From Fasciola hepatica (lineage: Eukaryota; Platyhelminthes; Trematoda; Plagiorchiida; Fasciolidae): 64,000 nt of DNA. Location: positions 5,369,001-5,433,000 of the forward strand of contig CANUEZ040000167.1 in the NCBI GenBank assembly GCA_948099385.1, given 5' to 3'. This document shows positions 24,315 through 34,870 of the stretch, piece after piece; within the stretch, counting starts at the first letter, position 1, and every line of letters begins with the position of its first letter. Both the position numbers and the translations under genes were made by a program. The notes below the pieces were generated by a model. That model was not told the origin of the DNA, ran no database searches, and was given only the letters and a program-made list of their open reading frames with translations.

Positions 24315-24740
24315 TGTATAGTCCAGCCACTGGAACGTTTGAGCGACGCGTAGCAACCAACCTCGACACAATTCAAAACAAAGTCGATTCCAAATAGCTA
24401 CGGTACTATATACAACATTTTAGTTAGTTTTACAATAAACAAACCTCAATAGCATTCCTTCTGGGCTCTTCCGCTCCAAATTGGACAAAAAATCAACAAC
24501 TGCAGCTGGGTTACAGCAAAAGGTTAGATACAGAAGATGAGATTGCCAAATACAGTCACAACGAAATTCAAGCTGGGCGACTCTCGCTCGAGGCAACGGT
24601 AGGAGTCCGGTTTGTGACAAAGATTTAGAGAAACAAAACAAGCAGTCGGAATTCCAGCAAGGATAGTTCATACGAATGATAAATGTCGTTTGTAATATGG
24701 ATGCTAATGCATGGAACGGGGTTTCCTGAACTCCTTGACA
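24315..24740 (-). repeat. BEL 5' LTR
   Basis: This is the partner of 15,843-16,268. Read on the minus strand it starts TGTCAAGGAGTTCAGG and ends CTATACA, i.e. TG...CA, and is followed outside by CGGCC. Promoter and polyadenylation signals are expected here from LTR biology, but I cannot place them with confidence. Confidence 0.9.
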
Positions 24741-24745
24741 CGGCC
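24741..24745. repeat. Target-site duplication, CGGCC (right)
   Basis: Matches 15,838-15,842. Confidence 0.75.
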
Positions 24746-25329
24746 TCTGCGGTGCAGACGATAACCTACTTGTGGCAGTTCCTCACAACAAAGGTGAAAG
24801 CATACTTTACATGCTTCACACTGGATACAGTTATCCTCCGCGCTGTTCGAATACTCTGCTTCCACATTCCCCCTCTTGCTCCTTGCCTCAACGGAAGAAA
24901 TATCTTTTGCCCGCCTTCAGACTTACCCCGGTCAAAGTGAGGTATAATGTTGCTGGTTAGGATGGGTAGCTGAAAATGGGAGGAAATGATTAGGTAATAT
25001 AACCGCACTGTCCTACGGGTCCAAGGGCACAAGACTATTTATGCACGGTGCAGGTTGATGGTAAACTGACGGAAAGTGAAGCATCTTTGTGCCATCAATG
25101 ATGCCGGCTGACCAGTAGTCCAAGAGTTGAGCAAACCGCAGCTGAATCCTGATTCCCTGGAAGCACCTCATTTGGGCCCTGCTGCGTAGCTGATCGCCAT
25201 AGCTCCTCCAACACTTGCCAATTCCGACGAAGCGGTCACTGCTCAGTTTATTAGATACTCTGTTTGCGCCAGTAGTACTGAGCACTCTTCGTTTAAGCCT
25301 ATAGAAGACAATACGGCAACCTCCCTAGC
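24746..25329. other. No recognisable gene; right flank of the BEL element
   Basis: One 90-codon minus-strand frame (25,013-25,285) without known motifs. Because the BEL element carries a clean target duplication, this DNA was continuous with 14,761-15,837 before the insertion. Confidence 0.4.
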
Positions 25330-26440
25330 CCTCTGACCAGATACTCCTTCTGGGCCACATCAGTAGTCCTCCTGGCTCGGCCCTTTCAGAAGGTTATTCT
25401 GTTGATGACGTCTTCATTGCTGCCCTTGGCTACCCACCCCTGCTGAACTCTACGCGGGCGACGTCAAAGTTCATCAAATCTGCTGGACCTCCTACCTTAG
25501 CCCTCGTATTATCCTCGTTTCCCTCCTATGCATGCATTGGCCGGTGGACCCAACATGTCACTAGCCCTCCGGTTGAACAACGTCCTGGACATAACCTTCT
25601 CAATCAATTTACCAGAAGTTACCATTCGGGCAAAAGCTCATTTTGGAGTTAGTGGCCACTGCACCATTTCGTGTGAATTAGGCCTCCTCCTTCCTGATCC
25701 CACTTTTTCCTTATGCTTAATCCTTTTCGGTTCTACAACCAGTCTCTCGTTCCGGAGAAATCATTCATAACTGGACTGAAGAACAACAAGTGGCCGGCTG
25801 TCTCTATTCAAGTCTTTTGCACTGCCTAAATTCCGTTGACCCATGAGTTGATCCGACCCCTAGCCTAATAATTCGCCCCTGCCTTCGCCAGAGATCAAGC
25901 TCGCAAAACTGAGACGCATCTTCGCCAAACTGCACGACTTCGCAAATCCTCTGCACATAAACCAGTAGTGTTTGGGGCTGCTTCGAGAGGCCAAACGTTT
26001 TAAAGAATTCATTAAGTAACTACTCTACCGCATCTTGATAAAACTGGTTATTTGCCTAGCCTTCTCAGTAGGATGTCCTACCGCCCCTCTCATGACTCGC
26101 CTTAGCTCCTCATCTGCGGTTCATTTGAAACTAACATCCCTGTGTTAATTTATGAAACCCTCAACGCTCACTTCAGTTCATCTTCTGTTTTCCCCCCGGT
26201 TAATCGTGCGCACTTCAATATTCCCATCACCTCGGCTTCTCTTCCTTTTACCCGCTTTTCTCATTCCAATATCAACAACTCAGTCTCTACGAATAAACCT
26301 TCAACTAGACCGGGTCCAGGTCGCCTCCCAACAGTCCTCCTTCGTTTTTGTGGTCCCAAAGTATCCTTGCCTTCAGTTAATCTCCTCACAGTCCCCAAGC
26401 AAAGCAGTCCTGTTAACTCCGTGGAAAGCATCGGTTACTG
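25330..26440 (+). mobile_element. LINE type 1 fragment (endonuclease end to start of RT)
   Basis: Plus strand, broken. At about 25,530-25,560 GRWTQHVTSPP is a clear parallel of GNWVQHVLSPT in the LINE at 30-33 kb. The next frame, 25,528-25,770, reads NVLDITFSINLPEV and then HFGVSGHCTISC, where the catalytic SDH has become SGH. The linker includes LNAHFSSSSVFP near 26,160, and the RT entry appears as RPGPGRLPTVLL (normally GPDGLPA) near 26,310. RT proper is not readable after about 26,440. Confidence 0.75.
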
Positions 26441-26509
26441 AGAGCTTTAGAGAAACGTGCTGTCCATTCTCACGAAAGTCAAAGCTCAAAACGGCGTTGA
26501 TTAACGGCT

Positions 26510-26740
26510 TCCAATTTGCTGGATAAAGAAATAAACAAAATCGAGAAACATATACAAACCTCAAATATGCAATCACAAGGACTCAAAAAGAGATTCAAGT
26601 TCACAGCGTGGGGAGGAAGAGCACGTGGGTAACACAGGTGCAGGCATGTTGTGGCAAGACTGAGCCTCCGAAGCAAATAAACAAAGGTTGGTGCACACAA
26701 ATACAAGTAATACGAAACACACAAATAATGTAGGAATAAC
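26510..26740 (-). repeat. LINE 3' UTR-like segment, copy 1
   Basis: Homologous to 34,620-34,870 in the same orientation: AAACAAAGGTTGGT and the blocks around GGACTCAAAAAGAGATTCAA and AGACTCAGAAGACGAGAATC align. At 34.7 kb it lies directly 3' of a LINE's coding end, so it is probably a 3' untranslated region. Here it abuts the 3' end of a family A copy. Confidence 0.5.
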
Positions 26741-27403
26741 AGTAATAAAGGTTTATTTTGGAAACTCCCGAGGCATGCCAAGTGCAAGATCAACTTCTTA
26801 CAAGTGATGGAGGGGCAGACGAAATTCCTAAGAAGTAGAAATTTCATGAAAAAGTAGGATAAAAGAGGCTTAGAAGGGGAAGCAAAGTGAAATGAAAGTG
26901 TGGCAGATGTATTCATACCGAAGAAAGTGTGGCGAGTTTAAGTAATCCCATGGGCGGATTCAAATTGACGCCCGGTAATTTCGAAAGTCTAGTTCAGGTA
27001 GAGGGTCTGACCGGTCCGGGTAAGGACATCTGAAAGCTGACTGATATATATAAAAAGGGCTAGAAGTCGGCATAGAATATTGTGGTAGCGGGAAACGATG
27101 AAGAAAAAAGTGAGATGCACTGCAGAGGACTAGAAAGCAAGGAAGCATTGGTACTGTGCAACAGATGGTAGGCGAACAGGGCACAAAGCTCATTGTACAA
27201 CAGTGAGCGAGCAATGTAAGACGTAAACCGTGGATTAGATGAAAAAAAAGCTTCAATAGAATTGGATGCAGTAGATGTGAGGCACAGATGTGGAAGGACT
27301 GGGCGCGTATCATGACTGCCAGCGGGATGATATCAATAGAAATGGCCTGAAAGGAACTGCAGGATACAGAGCGAATGCATATACACATATATGCGCATGT
27401 CTA

Positions 27404-27457
<54 letters not shown>

Positions 27458-27760
27458 AGAGCCGGAACAATAAAAATGCAGTTCTAGAAAGAAATTATCA
27501 CTTATTAGGAGAGGCAGGTAAGGTTAGGTCGAAAGGTTGTGGAATTAACTTTGGAATATCGTGGTAAATTATCTTCATGGCAAGTGAACATGGCGGTTCA
27601 AAGGAGAGAGGAGAATGCGAAAGCATAGAAAAGATGACGACTGAGAAACAGTTCATGAAAAGAGGAGAGATGAAGGAAAGTATCGGACAGAACAGGTAAG
27701 AATAGATCTAATATTCTGATTGATGTGAGTGAGATGTGGTGAAGGTCTAGGACGGAATAA
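26741..27760 (-). repeat. Family A repeat, third copy
   Basis: On the minus strand this has the same order of blocks as 821-1,800: an ATTGATGTG-like start near 27,725, the TA tract, GAGCTTTGTGCCCTGTTCGC, and TTGGCATGCCTCGGGAGTTTCC ending AAAATAAAC near 26,755. It is clearly diverged (I estimate 70-80 percent), in contrast to the two arms near the window start. Confidence 0.75.
27409..27455. repeat. TA microsatellite inside family A
   Basis: About 23 TA units at the same place in family A where the 1.1-kb and 8.5-kb copies have only a short interrupted TA tract, so the array expanded within this copy. Confidence 0.9.
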
Positions 27761-28240
27761 ACAATATTAAATGGACTTACAACATTCAGTGGGAAGGTGG
27801 TGGCGATGGAGATTGCTAAGCAGCGCAGAGAGATTGTGCATACAAAGTGGAGAACGTTACCTGAGAGATGCACACTTCGAAGTGAACACAGGAGGTGTGA
27901 TCCACCAGCCTAATTGCGCTCGCACGTCGTACAGACGGCCTGCACCGATGTGCGCCTGCCAAAGCGGTGGATCTGATCGCGCACCACACCGTTGGGAATG
28001 GCACCAATGGTCACTGATGGTTATGCATGTGAGACGTAGTTCAAATTTGAAAGTACAAGTTCCGCCATAAGATGGCCAGGCTGCGAGACGTTACAGAGGA
28101 TGGAGCCAGCGGTTCATAAACTGCCACACAGCAGAGTTATCCAGGAGCGTATACCAACGTAGAGAGTGAAATGCGCGCAAGGAGAGAACTGAAAAAGGTA
28201 GGCAGATGAAAAAGAGCAGTCAGGGTATGCCCTTGCTGTG
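27761..28240. other. No recognisable gene
   Basis: About 480 bp between family A and family B. A 99-codon plus frame (27,771-28,070) shows no motif. Confidence 0.45.
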
Positions 28241-28241
28241 A

Positions 28242-28275
<34 letters not shown>
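28241..28275. repeat. TA microsatellite in family B
   Basis: TA-rich array with one G interruption, at a conserved position within family B. Confidence 0.9.
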
Positions 28276-30105
28276 GTACATTGACGCACTAAGCCTCAGT
28301 GATATTCAGCGTCATTACTGATGATGTGCAACATTCTACGGGTACGGTTCGTCTGGCGGGGTGAAAAATGTGTTGGTCAATCAGTCGAGTTTGGCAAGAT
28401 ATGACGGATTTAAATGACAACTGGTATATTAGCAGGTTGCACGTGAACTGTTACTTGTGCTGGCTGTAATGTTGACATCCGCAGGAGAGGTTTTGTGTTA
28501 GAAAACACTAAGTAACCTGATAAACAGTTGGGGGTATATTCTGCCGCGTGGCTTGATTGCAGTCCCAAACGCTATGGAGGTTCCACTTAGGTTCCTGTCG
28601 GTACGAGTCATAGTGGCATCTTCGGTTATCCAGTTTGGCGGCTGAGATAGTGGAAGGCTACGAACCTGAAATAAATAGAGAATGTAGTCTGGACGTGGTT
28701 CCAGCTGTGGATTCGGGTAATATATGACGACAGCGGTAATAAACTGGATAGGTTTATGTAAATGGGGCAAGGATAAAGTCCCATTTTAGCGGTCGGTGGC
28801 ACCTACTCCACGTTCTGGGTGAAGTAGGCTCGCCGGGTAGTGAGCTATAAAGCTACAGGCTAGCAGAGTTGCTTCCACAGTTTGGGCAATTTTGTAAGCA
28901 TTCCAAGAGAACAGTGGTTTGCTGGTTGGTGTGGCAGTGTTGGGATACTAAGAAAATCCTACAGCCTTACGGTGAAGAGGATCTAGAAATGGTAACCCTC
29001 GATACTGTTTGCTTACGCAGAATGCAGTTCAGCACCGAGGCAGTAAGGTAGGTTTGAAAGAACAGAATATGAGTTAATTGGACTGGTTTCCTGCTAGCAT
29101 AGCACTATATTTGTTACAGTCTCTTCCGGCATAGTGGTTACTCTATATTGATTGGTTCCTGATGGGCCCTTAAGTGGAAGAAGCTATGATGGTGTCGGTG
29201 ATGACGCACTAAAGAAAATTGGTCTCGTGCCTAGAAACGTAGCCGCAAGTTCGTCTATGCTCATACTCGATGGTGCTAATGTGCTGAGATTATACTTGAT
29301 TAGGAGCAGGGATGTCCGGTATAGTGGTGATTTCATGGTTACCGTGTTATCTTTCTCGTCTTTAGCATATTGCAAAGCAGGAAAACATCCATGTGAGGAC
29401 TGGTTTGGAGAGCCGTGAAAGGTTGGAACCGGATGTAACCAAAGTTTCGTCAGCGAAGCGAACTCTAACAGTGCCCACGGTAGGCGACACCAGGGTCTGC
29501 TTCACTTAGGGAGGTAACACGATATATATCCTTTGGAATCCAGCTAGTGCCGCTGCAAGTAATCCACACTTTTTAAGACGTTTTAAATATTTTTTAGTTT
29601 CGTCACGGTCAGATTTCTGGCTGTCAGAGAAGGCGGAGCTGCTTTTGGTTGGTGACCGCGGCTCCCACGCCCCGGCCGAAACATGGACAGCATGTAACAA
29701 GCCGCGTTTAGAACAGGTGAACGGCTCTAGTCAGTTATTAGCAAAACGGCAACCCACAGACACGGGTCACATGCTACAAGGCTGGTATGTCTGGAAGACA
29801 AAAAAGTGGGGTACTTTTTCTCTCTTTTTTATGCCAATCTCTTACTTTTGGAGGTTTCCGTCGTCTCATCGGTGGTCATCTCTGTGCAGGGAGACTATCA
29901 CGGCAAGGAATACTCACAGATGTGCCGCGGTAACACTCGTCATATACGTGAAGTCAGATCCACAAGGCGGTTCACATGGGACAGAAAATGCGGGGGAAGG
30001 TAGAGCCAATCACAGCCTGCGATTATTCGATGGGGTTCATGCTAGCCGAAACACCAGTTTGCACAAGAACGGGGCGCCATTTGCAGCCCTAACAACGTGA
30101 TGCCC
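28241..30105 (-). repeat. Family B unclassified repeat, copy 1
   Basis: The reverse complement aligns with 59,755-61,570 over its whole length. Shared blocks include GCTACAGGCTAGC near 28,855, CATATTGCAAAGCA near 29,368, TTTTATGCCAATCTCTTACTTTTGG near 29,830 (given here as its pattern) and CTAACAACGTGATGC near 30,090. It begins with a TA array (28,241-28,275) at the position where the copy at 61.55 kb also has TA. A minus-strand frame 28,498-28,770 parallels one in the third copy. No RT, transposase or terminal inverted repeats recognised. Confidence 0.8.
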
Positions 30106-30312
30106 ATATACCTGAGTATGCCATAGGCTGCTATGTTGGCTTGCTGCAAAAAAGATATTTGATGGCAAAAGATTGAGGTTGTTTTGCCGTCCTAGATCGT
30201 GGGAACGAACCGCCGAGTTCCCTAATTGCTGCCGCGAAGAGGCCAACCCTATGCGGGTCCAGTTGAGACTAGGTTGTCCAAAGCGGTTATTTGATTTATT
30301 AGTTCACTATTC

Positions 30313-31353
30313 CTACCTAAATGCCTGAGCCCTTGAAATATAGGGATCGTGCATCCTGGCCAGCGTGTTCACCTTAAGGGCTATGCATATTTCCTGTATT
30401 AAATCCACCGATGTCGGTGATAATGCCCGAATCCGTTGTGGTAGCTTGTTCCACAATGAAGTGTGCTTGTTGATGAAGAAGTTCGACCTAATTGCAAGCT
30501 TGGGCAAAGTGACAGAAACCAAAAACTCATTTTTACTTGAAGGATAACTAGATAAGGTTCTCATCTGCGGTGCTGAACTACATGATCTATTCTTTAGTAT
30601 ATTGTGAAAGAATAGGAAGTTGTTTCTTGTGCGGCTTAGCCATGATGGATCGATTTTCAGCAGATCACAACGTTCCATGTAACTTGAGGGTGAAGAAAAA
30701 CCTAGGAGCTGTTTCGTGAATGCCCGTTGTATGTTCTCAAACGCCACTCGGTCTCTCTGTCTCACGTTGGAACAAATGATTGAGCCGTATTTCAGAAGAG
30801 GTCTGACATGGGACTTAAAAGTGTTTAGTTTAATTTCTGGCAAAATAAATGTTTGATGTATGAGACCGATCTTACGGCATGCTTTAGCCACCTGGATGGC
30901 TGCGTGTTCCGAAAAGTCAAACGTACATGAATAGTGCAGACCCAAGTCACGTACCTGAGAGTTATTGGATATGAATTTGCCGTTTATACTAAATCTTCCC
31001 TTGGGTACTTGGCATTTATACGTAATAATATTACTTTTTTCGGCGGAGAAACTAATTTTCCAATCATTACTACAGGAGCCGAGAGGGAGCAGTTTCCTTG
31101 TAATATCATCTACGGTAGAGGCTAACGCCGCTTGCTCAAAAGTGTACACGATTCTCATATCGTCCGCGAACAGGAAGGGAACTCTCCGTTGGAAAATGGT
31201 AAATATATCGTTTACGTACATTAGGAACAGTAATGGGCGGAGTACACTACCTTGTATCACACCACTAGTTACGGGACGTGGTTTGGACAGATTTCCGCCT
31301 ATACTTACAATCTGGTCTCGGGCTGATAAATAGGGTGCAAACCAAGCGAGCAT
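30313..31353 (-). pseudogene. LINE RT catalytic part and C-terminus
   Basis: 346 residues, open throughout. RT block with GVIQGSVLRPLLFLMYVNDI (residues 31-50), catalytic FADD at residues 62-65 (31,159-31,170), DLGLHYS near 150, HVRPLLKYGS, then RTRNNFLFFHNILKNR and SLWNKLPQRIRALS near the end. These are the standard CR1/Jockey-group landmarks to the C-terminus. With the catalytic residues intact this is the most functional-looking RT segment in the window. Confidence 0.92.
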
Positions 31354-32137
31354 CGGGTCCGCGATACCATGTTTTGATTTTCTGTAGTAACCGGACGCGG
31401 GATACTCGGTCGAACGCTTTGGTCATGACCAAAAAGATCATGATTGCCAATTTACCAATATTAACGGCCTCAGTGACCTGGTTGAGGAAGTCTGCCATGC
31501 GTGTCGCACATGATCTGATTTTCAAAAAACCATGCTGACCAGCGTTGATTAGATTATGGCCAAGAAGGTGGATTGTCAGCCTTTTCTTAATCACCCTCTC
31601 CGTGATTTTGGACACGACCGGGGTGTGGTTCACCGGCCGATAGTTAACTGGATCTAGACGAGATCCTTTTTTATGCGTAGGTATGATAGTGGAGGTTTTC
31701 CATTGAGAAGGAAAAACACTGCACCTCAATGACAAATTGAATATCTTTGTCAGCAACATTGGAACGTCTTCGCCACCGCGACCAAAAATGGCTGGTGGCA
31801 ATGCTTCCGGATCTGGTCCGCAGAACGGTCTTGTTTATGCTACATGGGCTGAAACCTCATCAGAGTAGAACACTACCGTCGAGAAAGTTACTGATGTCAC
31901 CGGATTTGGAAAGGGGATGGATGTGGCGTCAGCCGCTGGTAAAGAGGAGGCAAAGTAGGCGCTGAAAGCCTCTGCAATCAAAAGAGGGTCATCCAAGTAA
32001 TTATTGTTATATTTCAAATATGAGATGTCTTGATTAGGTTGCTTGGTTCTGATCTTCATTAGTCTGGCCAGTGCTTCCACCTTGTTTGGGTGGATTAAGG
32101 CATCTAGTTCCTGCTTTTTCTTAAAAGAATCCAAACG
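31265..32137 (-). pseudogene. LINE linker and RT fingers/palm, part 1
   Basis: 32,134-31,835 holds the linker (LIAEAFSAYFASSL). An in-frame stop then precedes 31,801-31,265 in the same frame: FPSQWKTSTIIPTHKKG, NYRPVNHTPVVSKITERVI (RT block 2), GQHGFLKIRSC and MTKAFDRVSR, where the first catalytic Asp is replaced by Thr in the normal DMTKAFD-type motif or lies just before it (IMIFLVMTKAFD). The RT continues in another frame from 31,353. Confidence 0.88.
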
Positions 32138-33145
32138 CTATTTATTCGTATTGGATATGCGTTTTATTTGGAGATACGACGAGAAATTCCTCGTCTTAAT
32201 GAACCTTCGCTGGAGTTTGGCTAGGTTACCGTTAAGACGATCTAGAGAGTTCAGCTGTTTTCGCATGATGGGCCCTGAGGTTGGATTGATTTTGTCGAGG
32301 CAGTGATGAAGATTAGAATGCGGTTGGGCAGCCGCTATCTCTAGGTCATTAGATAAAGAGGATTCGTCCCAGTTTATGGCAAGGATAAAAGAGGGTAGGC
32401 TATCCCAGCAAGCTCTATGGTATTGCTTATTGCTGGTCGGAAGGTGTGTTTCTGCTGACTTATCGGTGTGAGGCAAGGGTGCAGTAAAGACACATGATAC
32501 CATCTTATGGTCACTACCGGTGAGGTGACTTAAGATTTGGGTATCTAAATTCTTGATGCCAATAGTGAAGATAAAGTCTAATGTATTCCTGCCCCGAGTG
32601 GGGGATAAAACATGCTGTACCCAATTACCAACAAGGGTACACGAAAGGAAGTTGTGGAGTTTTGAGGGCGATGTCATGGAATGCCGGCATATTTCAGGCA
32701 CGTTGAAATCACCAGCTAGGATTTTGGCGGTTGCGGGGAGGTTAGATACATAGTTGAATGCGTCTATTATTGCTGCCAACTCGTGCATGTCCTGGTTTGG
32801 AGGATGGCAGAGACATCCTACGAGAAGTAGTTGTTGATCTTCTTTGATAATGAGCCTGATCAAATCTGGATTGTTGTCAAGAATAGGATAATGGAACCTA
32901 CTCGCAGTGAATGTGTCTGGTATAAATGATGCAAATCTACTGTTGGCGGTGGCATGGTAGCCGGTAATGGACACGTGGTATAATGGGATGTGATCCGTCA
33001 GCCACATTTCGGCAACTAACAAGATATCAGGGTGTAGGTCTGAAGCAGGCGCTCTAAGTAAGAGCAATTTTGGGAGAAGAGAGCGGACGTTAAGTAGCAT
33101 GAGAGACAAGGTGTTTTTGGTTAGGTTCTCAGTAGATGGAGCCAT
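32138..33145 (-). pseudogene. LINE endonuclease domain and linker
   Basis: 335 residues. The apurinic-type endonuclease motifs are in order: LLNVRSLLPK (Asn 19), LLVAEMWL (Glu 46, normally TETWL), ITGYHA, CLCHPPNQD (normally YRPP), ILAGDFNVP (residues 142-150), NWVQHVLSPTRGRNTLDFIF and TGSDHKMVSC (catalytic SDH at 211-213). It nicks target DNA to prime reverse transcription. The frame ends in a TAG, after which the same frame continues without a shift as LDSFKKKQELD, so the stop is probably a mutation inside one long polyprotein. Confidence 0.9.
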
Positions 33146-33239
33146 AGTTCCATTGTGATTAGATGATGAGTGATTGTCAAATAAGGCGTGGCTTACGATC
33201 TAGAACAGCAGTTGCTTTCCGCTAGGCAACAAGTCTATC

Positions 33240-34430
33240 AGGCAGAAGAAGGGTGTAGACGGATCGAGATGGGGCATTGAACTAGCGACAAGGGTCCCTT
33301 CATCAGACCAGAGCGAATGGAAATACAGAGCCTTACGCCGGCCGTCAAATATTCAACACCAGTAAAATCCGCGATTGATTTGCCGAGAGTAGAGCCGACG
33401 GTTTTCGATGGACGACCCAAGCGGTACTACCAGTTTATCAAAACTTTTGGAACCTTTGTCGAAAATAGGGTAACCGACTCGGAACAAAGGCTGCTCTACC
33501 TGACCCGTTATTGTTGAGGCCGAGCTAGAGAAGCCACTGATGTGTATACCATGCTCGACCCGAATCAGGACTACGCATGGGCTAGGAAGATTCTGAATGA
33601 CCTGGCTAACCAGCCATTCAAGGCTGCTCGCAATCTAATAGTTGCATGACCTCAGAGGCCAAGTGAGCAAAGGGCGACGTCTACGCAATGGCTGACGTGA
33701 TAATTAAGATGCAGAACTGCTTGATAGCCCTCTATCATTTAGGGCACAGGGCTGATCTCGACACAATGCACACATTAGAAGGTATAGTCCGCCGTCTTCC
33801 TTCCGAGCTATAGGGTTGTTGGGCGGAAGGAGGGGGACGCATAAGCAAGGGTGATCGTGAGGCCGACTTCGAAGACCTGACCAAATGTTTAGACAGGCAA
33901 ACCAGGATAGCCGACAGCAGGTCTATTCGACTTATCCGCCATAGAAAAAGAGCAAACAGACCCTGCACCGGTCAAGCTCAAAAGACTGTACGGGAACACT
34001 GGAAAAAATAGGCCTTGGACAAACACGCACGCCATTTCACGCGGGGCTACAGCTCGTCCAAGTTGCAGGACCTGCGAAGCAAGTCATGGATTGCTAGAAT
34101 GTCCAAAGTTCATCAAAGCCACAGCGAACGAACTTTGATGGGTGGTGAGGGCGAAAGGAGAGTGTTTTATCCGCCTTAACACCTCACACCGGGAGGCAGC
34201 TTGCCAAACAAGAACTAGATAGGGCCATGAAGGTTGTCCAGGCAAACACCAGCGATTGCTACACCAGGTGAAAGAGGCTACGGCATATGTGAATACAAAA
34301 TCTAGTGCGGCTCGCTCAACTTCACCATTTGCCGATAAAACAATACTGCAAGGCTGGTTGCTGTACGAAATATGACCCGAGGGGGATAGCCAAAGCGTCA
34401 GCCTTCGTCAATGGCGGATCGGGCACCATC
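33240..34430 (+). pseudogene. BEL/Pao gag remnant, second lineage
   Basis: Plus strand. The frame 33,317-33,517 reads LPRVEPTVFDGRPKRYYQFI and LLYLTRYC, the same gag core as LPRVELESFAG ... LLYLMHYC in the element at 23.6 kb but clearly diverged. It continues in shifted frames with YAWARKILNDLANQPF (33,570-33,620), LGHRADLDTMHTLEGIVRRL (33,740-33,800) and ADFEDLTKCLDRQ. Zinc-knuckle pieces (CRTCEASHGLLECPKF near 34,065, QYCKAGCCTKYD near 34,340) follow. Multiple stops. No protease, RT or LTR is recognisable, so only the gag end of a copy is left. Confidence 0.75.
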
Positions 34431-34619
34431 CATATGAAGGAGCGGTTTGCCGATATACTCCTGAAGTCAGTAATACCCCATTATTACATGAACTGGCACT
34501 GACAAAGCTAGGTGTATGTTTTCTCGTACCAGATTGATCAAACTGGGTTTCGTAGCACGCTTTTGGGCAATACGTGGCCCAATTCGGAACAAATTCCAAA
34601 ACCTAAATACGATCGATCC

Positions 34620-34870
34620 ATAGATGCAAGATGCTGGAACATCAGATGATCAATAACGTAAGGCATGCTCAAATATCAATTATGTGATCACACAGACTCA
34701 GAAGACGAGAATCAAGTTTATGGCGTGCGAGAGACAAGCCCATGCACCAAGCAGGTCCAAGATGGGATATGACAAGGTAGCGCGTTGGACGCGAACAAAC
34801 AAAGGTTGGTCCATAGAAACATGGGGTGTGCGGATACACGAAAATGGTGTATGTGGTAGAGTAACTTCAT
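34620..34870 (-). repeat. LINE 3' UTR-like segment, copy 2
   Basis: Aligns with 26,510-26,740, same orientation. It lies immediately downstream of the LINE coding end at 34,720-36,970 and partly overlaps its last open frame. Confidence 0.5.

Larger units (their letters stand above)
15843..24740 (-). mobile_element. BEL/Pao LTR retrotransposon, almost full length, with nested insertion
   Basis: About 8.9 kb bounded by 426-bp direct LTRs and a 5-bp duplication. On the minus strand the order is gag, zinc knuckle, aspartic protease, RT, RNase H, [nested insertion], integrase, then a conserved C-terminal tail domain: the BEL/Pao order. Without the insertion the element is about 6.5 kb. Coding capacity is lost: at least three or four frameshifts (near 23,558, 21,445, 17,900, 16,985), several in-frame stops (near 23,081, 21,303, 21,065, 20,731, 17,944, 16,622) and the insertion. 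The LTR ends are TGTCAA...CTATACA read on the minus strand. A purine-rich stretch next to the 3' LTR (near 16,270-16,290) is a candidate polypurine tract. I could not identify a clear primer-binding site. Confidence 0.93.
30313..33145 (-). mobile_element. Best-preserved LINE (type 1, CR1/Jockey group)
   Basis: The minus strand encodes endonuclease, linker, RT and C-terminal region over about 2.8 kb. The only lesions in the coding body are one in-frame TAG (32,138-32,140), one in-frame stop at 31,835-31,837 and one frameshift near 31,350. An AATAAA-like motif sits 10-20 bp after the final stop (near 30,292). No separate ORF1 is recognised upstream: within about 90 bp of the start lies a BEL gag remnant on the other strand, so the 5' end is probably truncated. 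Sequence relatives lie at 25.3, 37.7 and 56.5 kb. Confidence 0.92.

Noticed and set aside
27409..27455. A biological role for the long TA array, such as an origin or a cruciform
   Set aside because: TA arrays occur at fixed positions within families A and B and look like ordinary slippage expansions.
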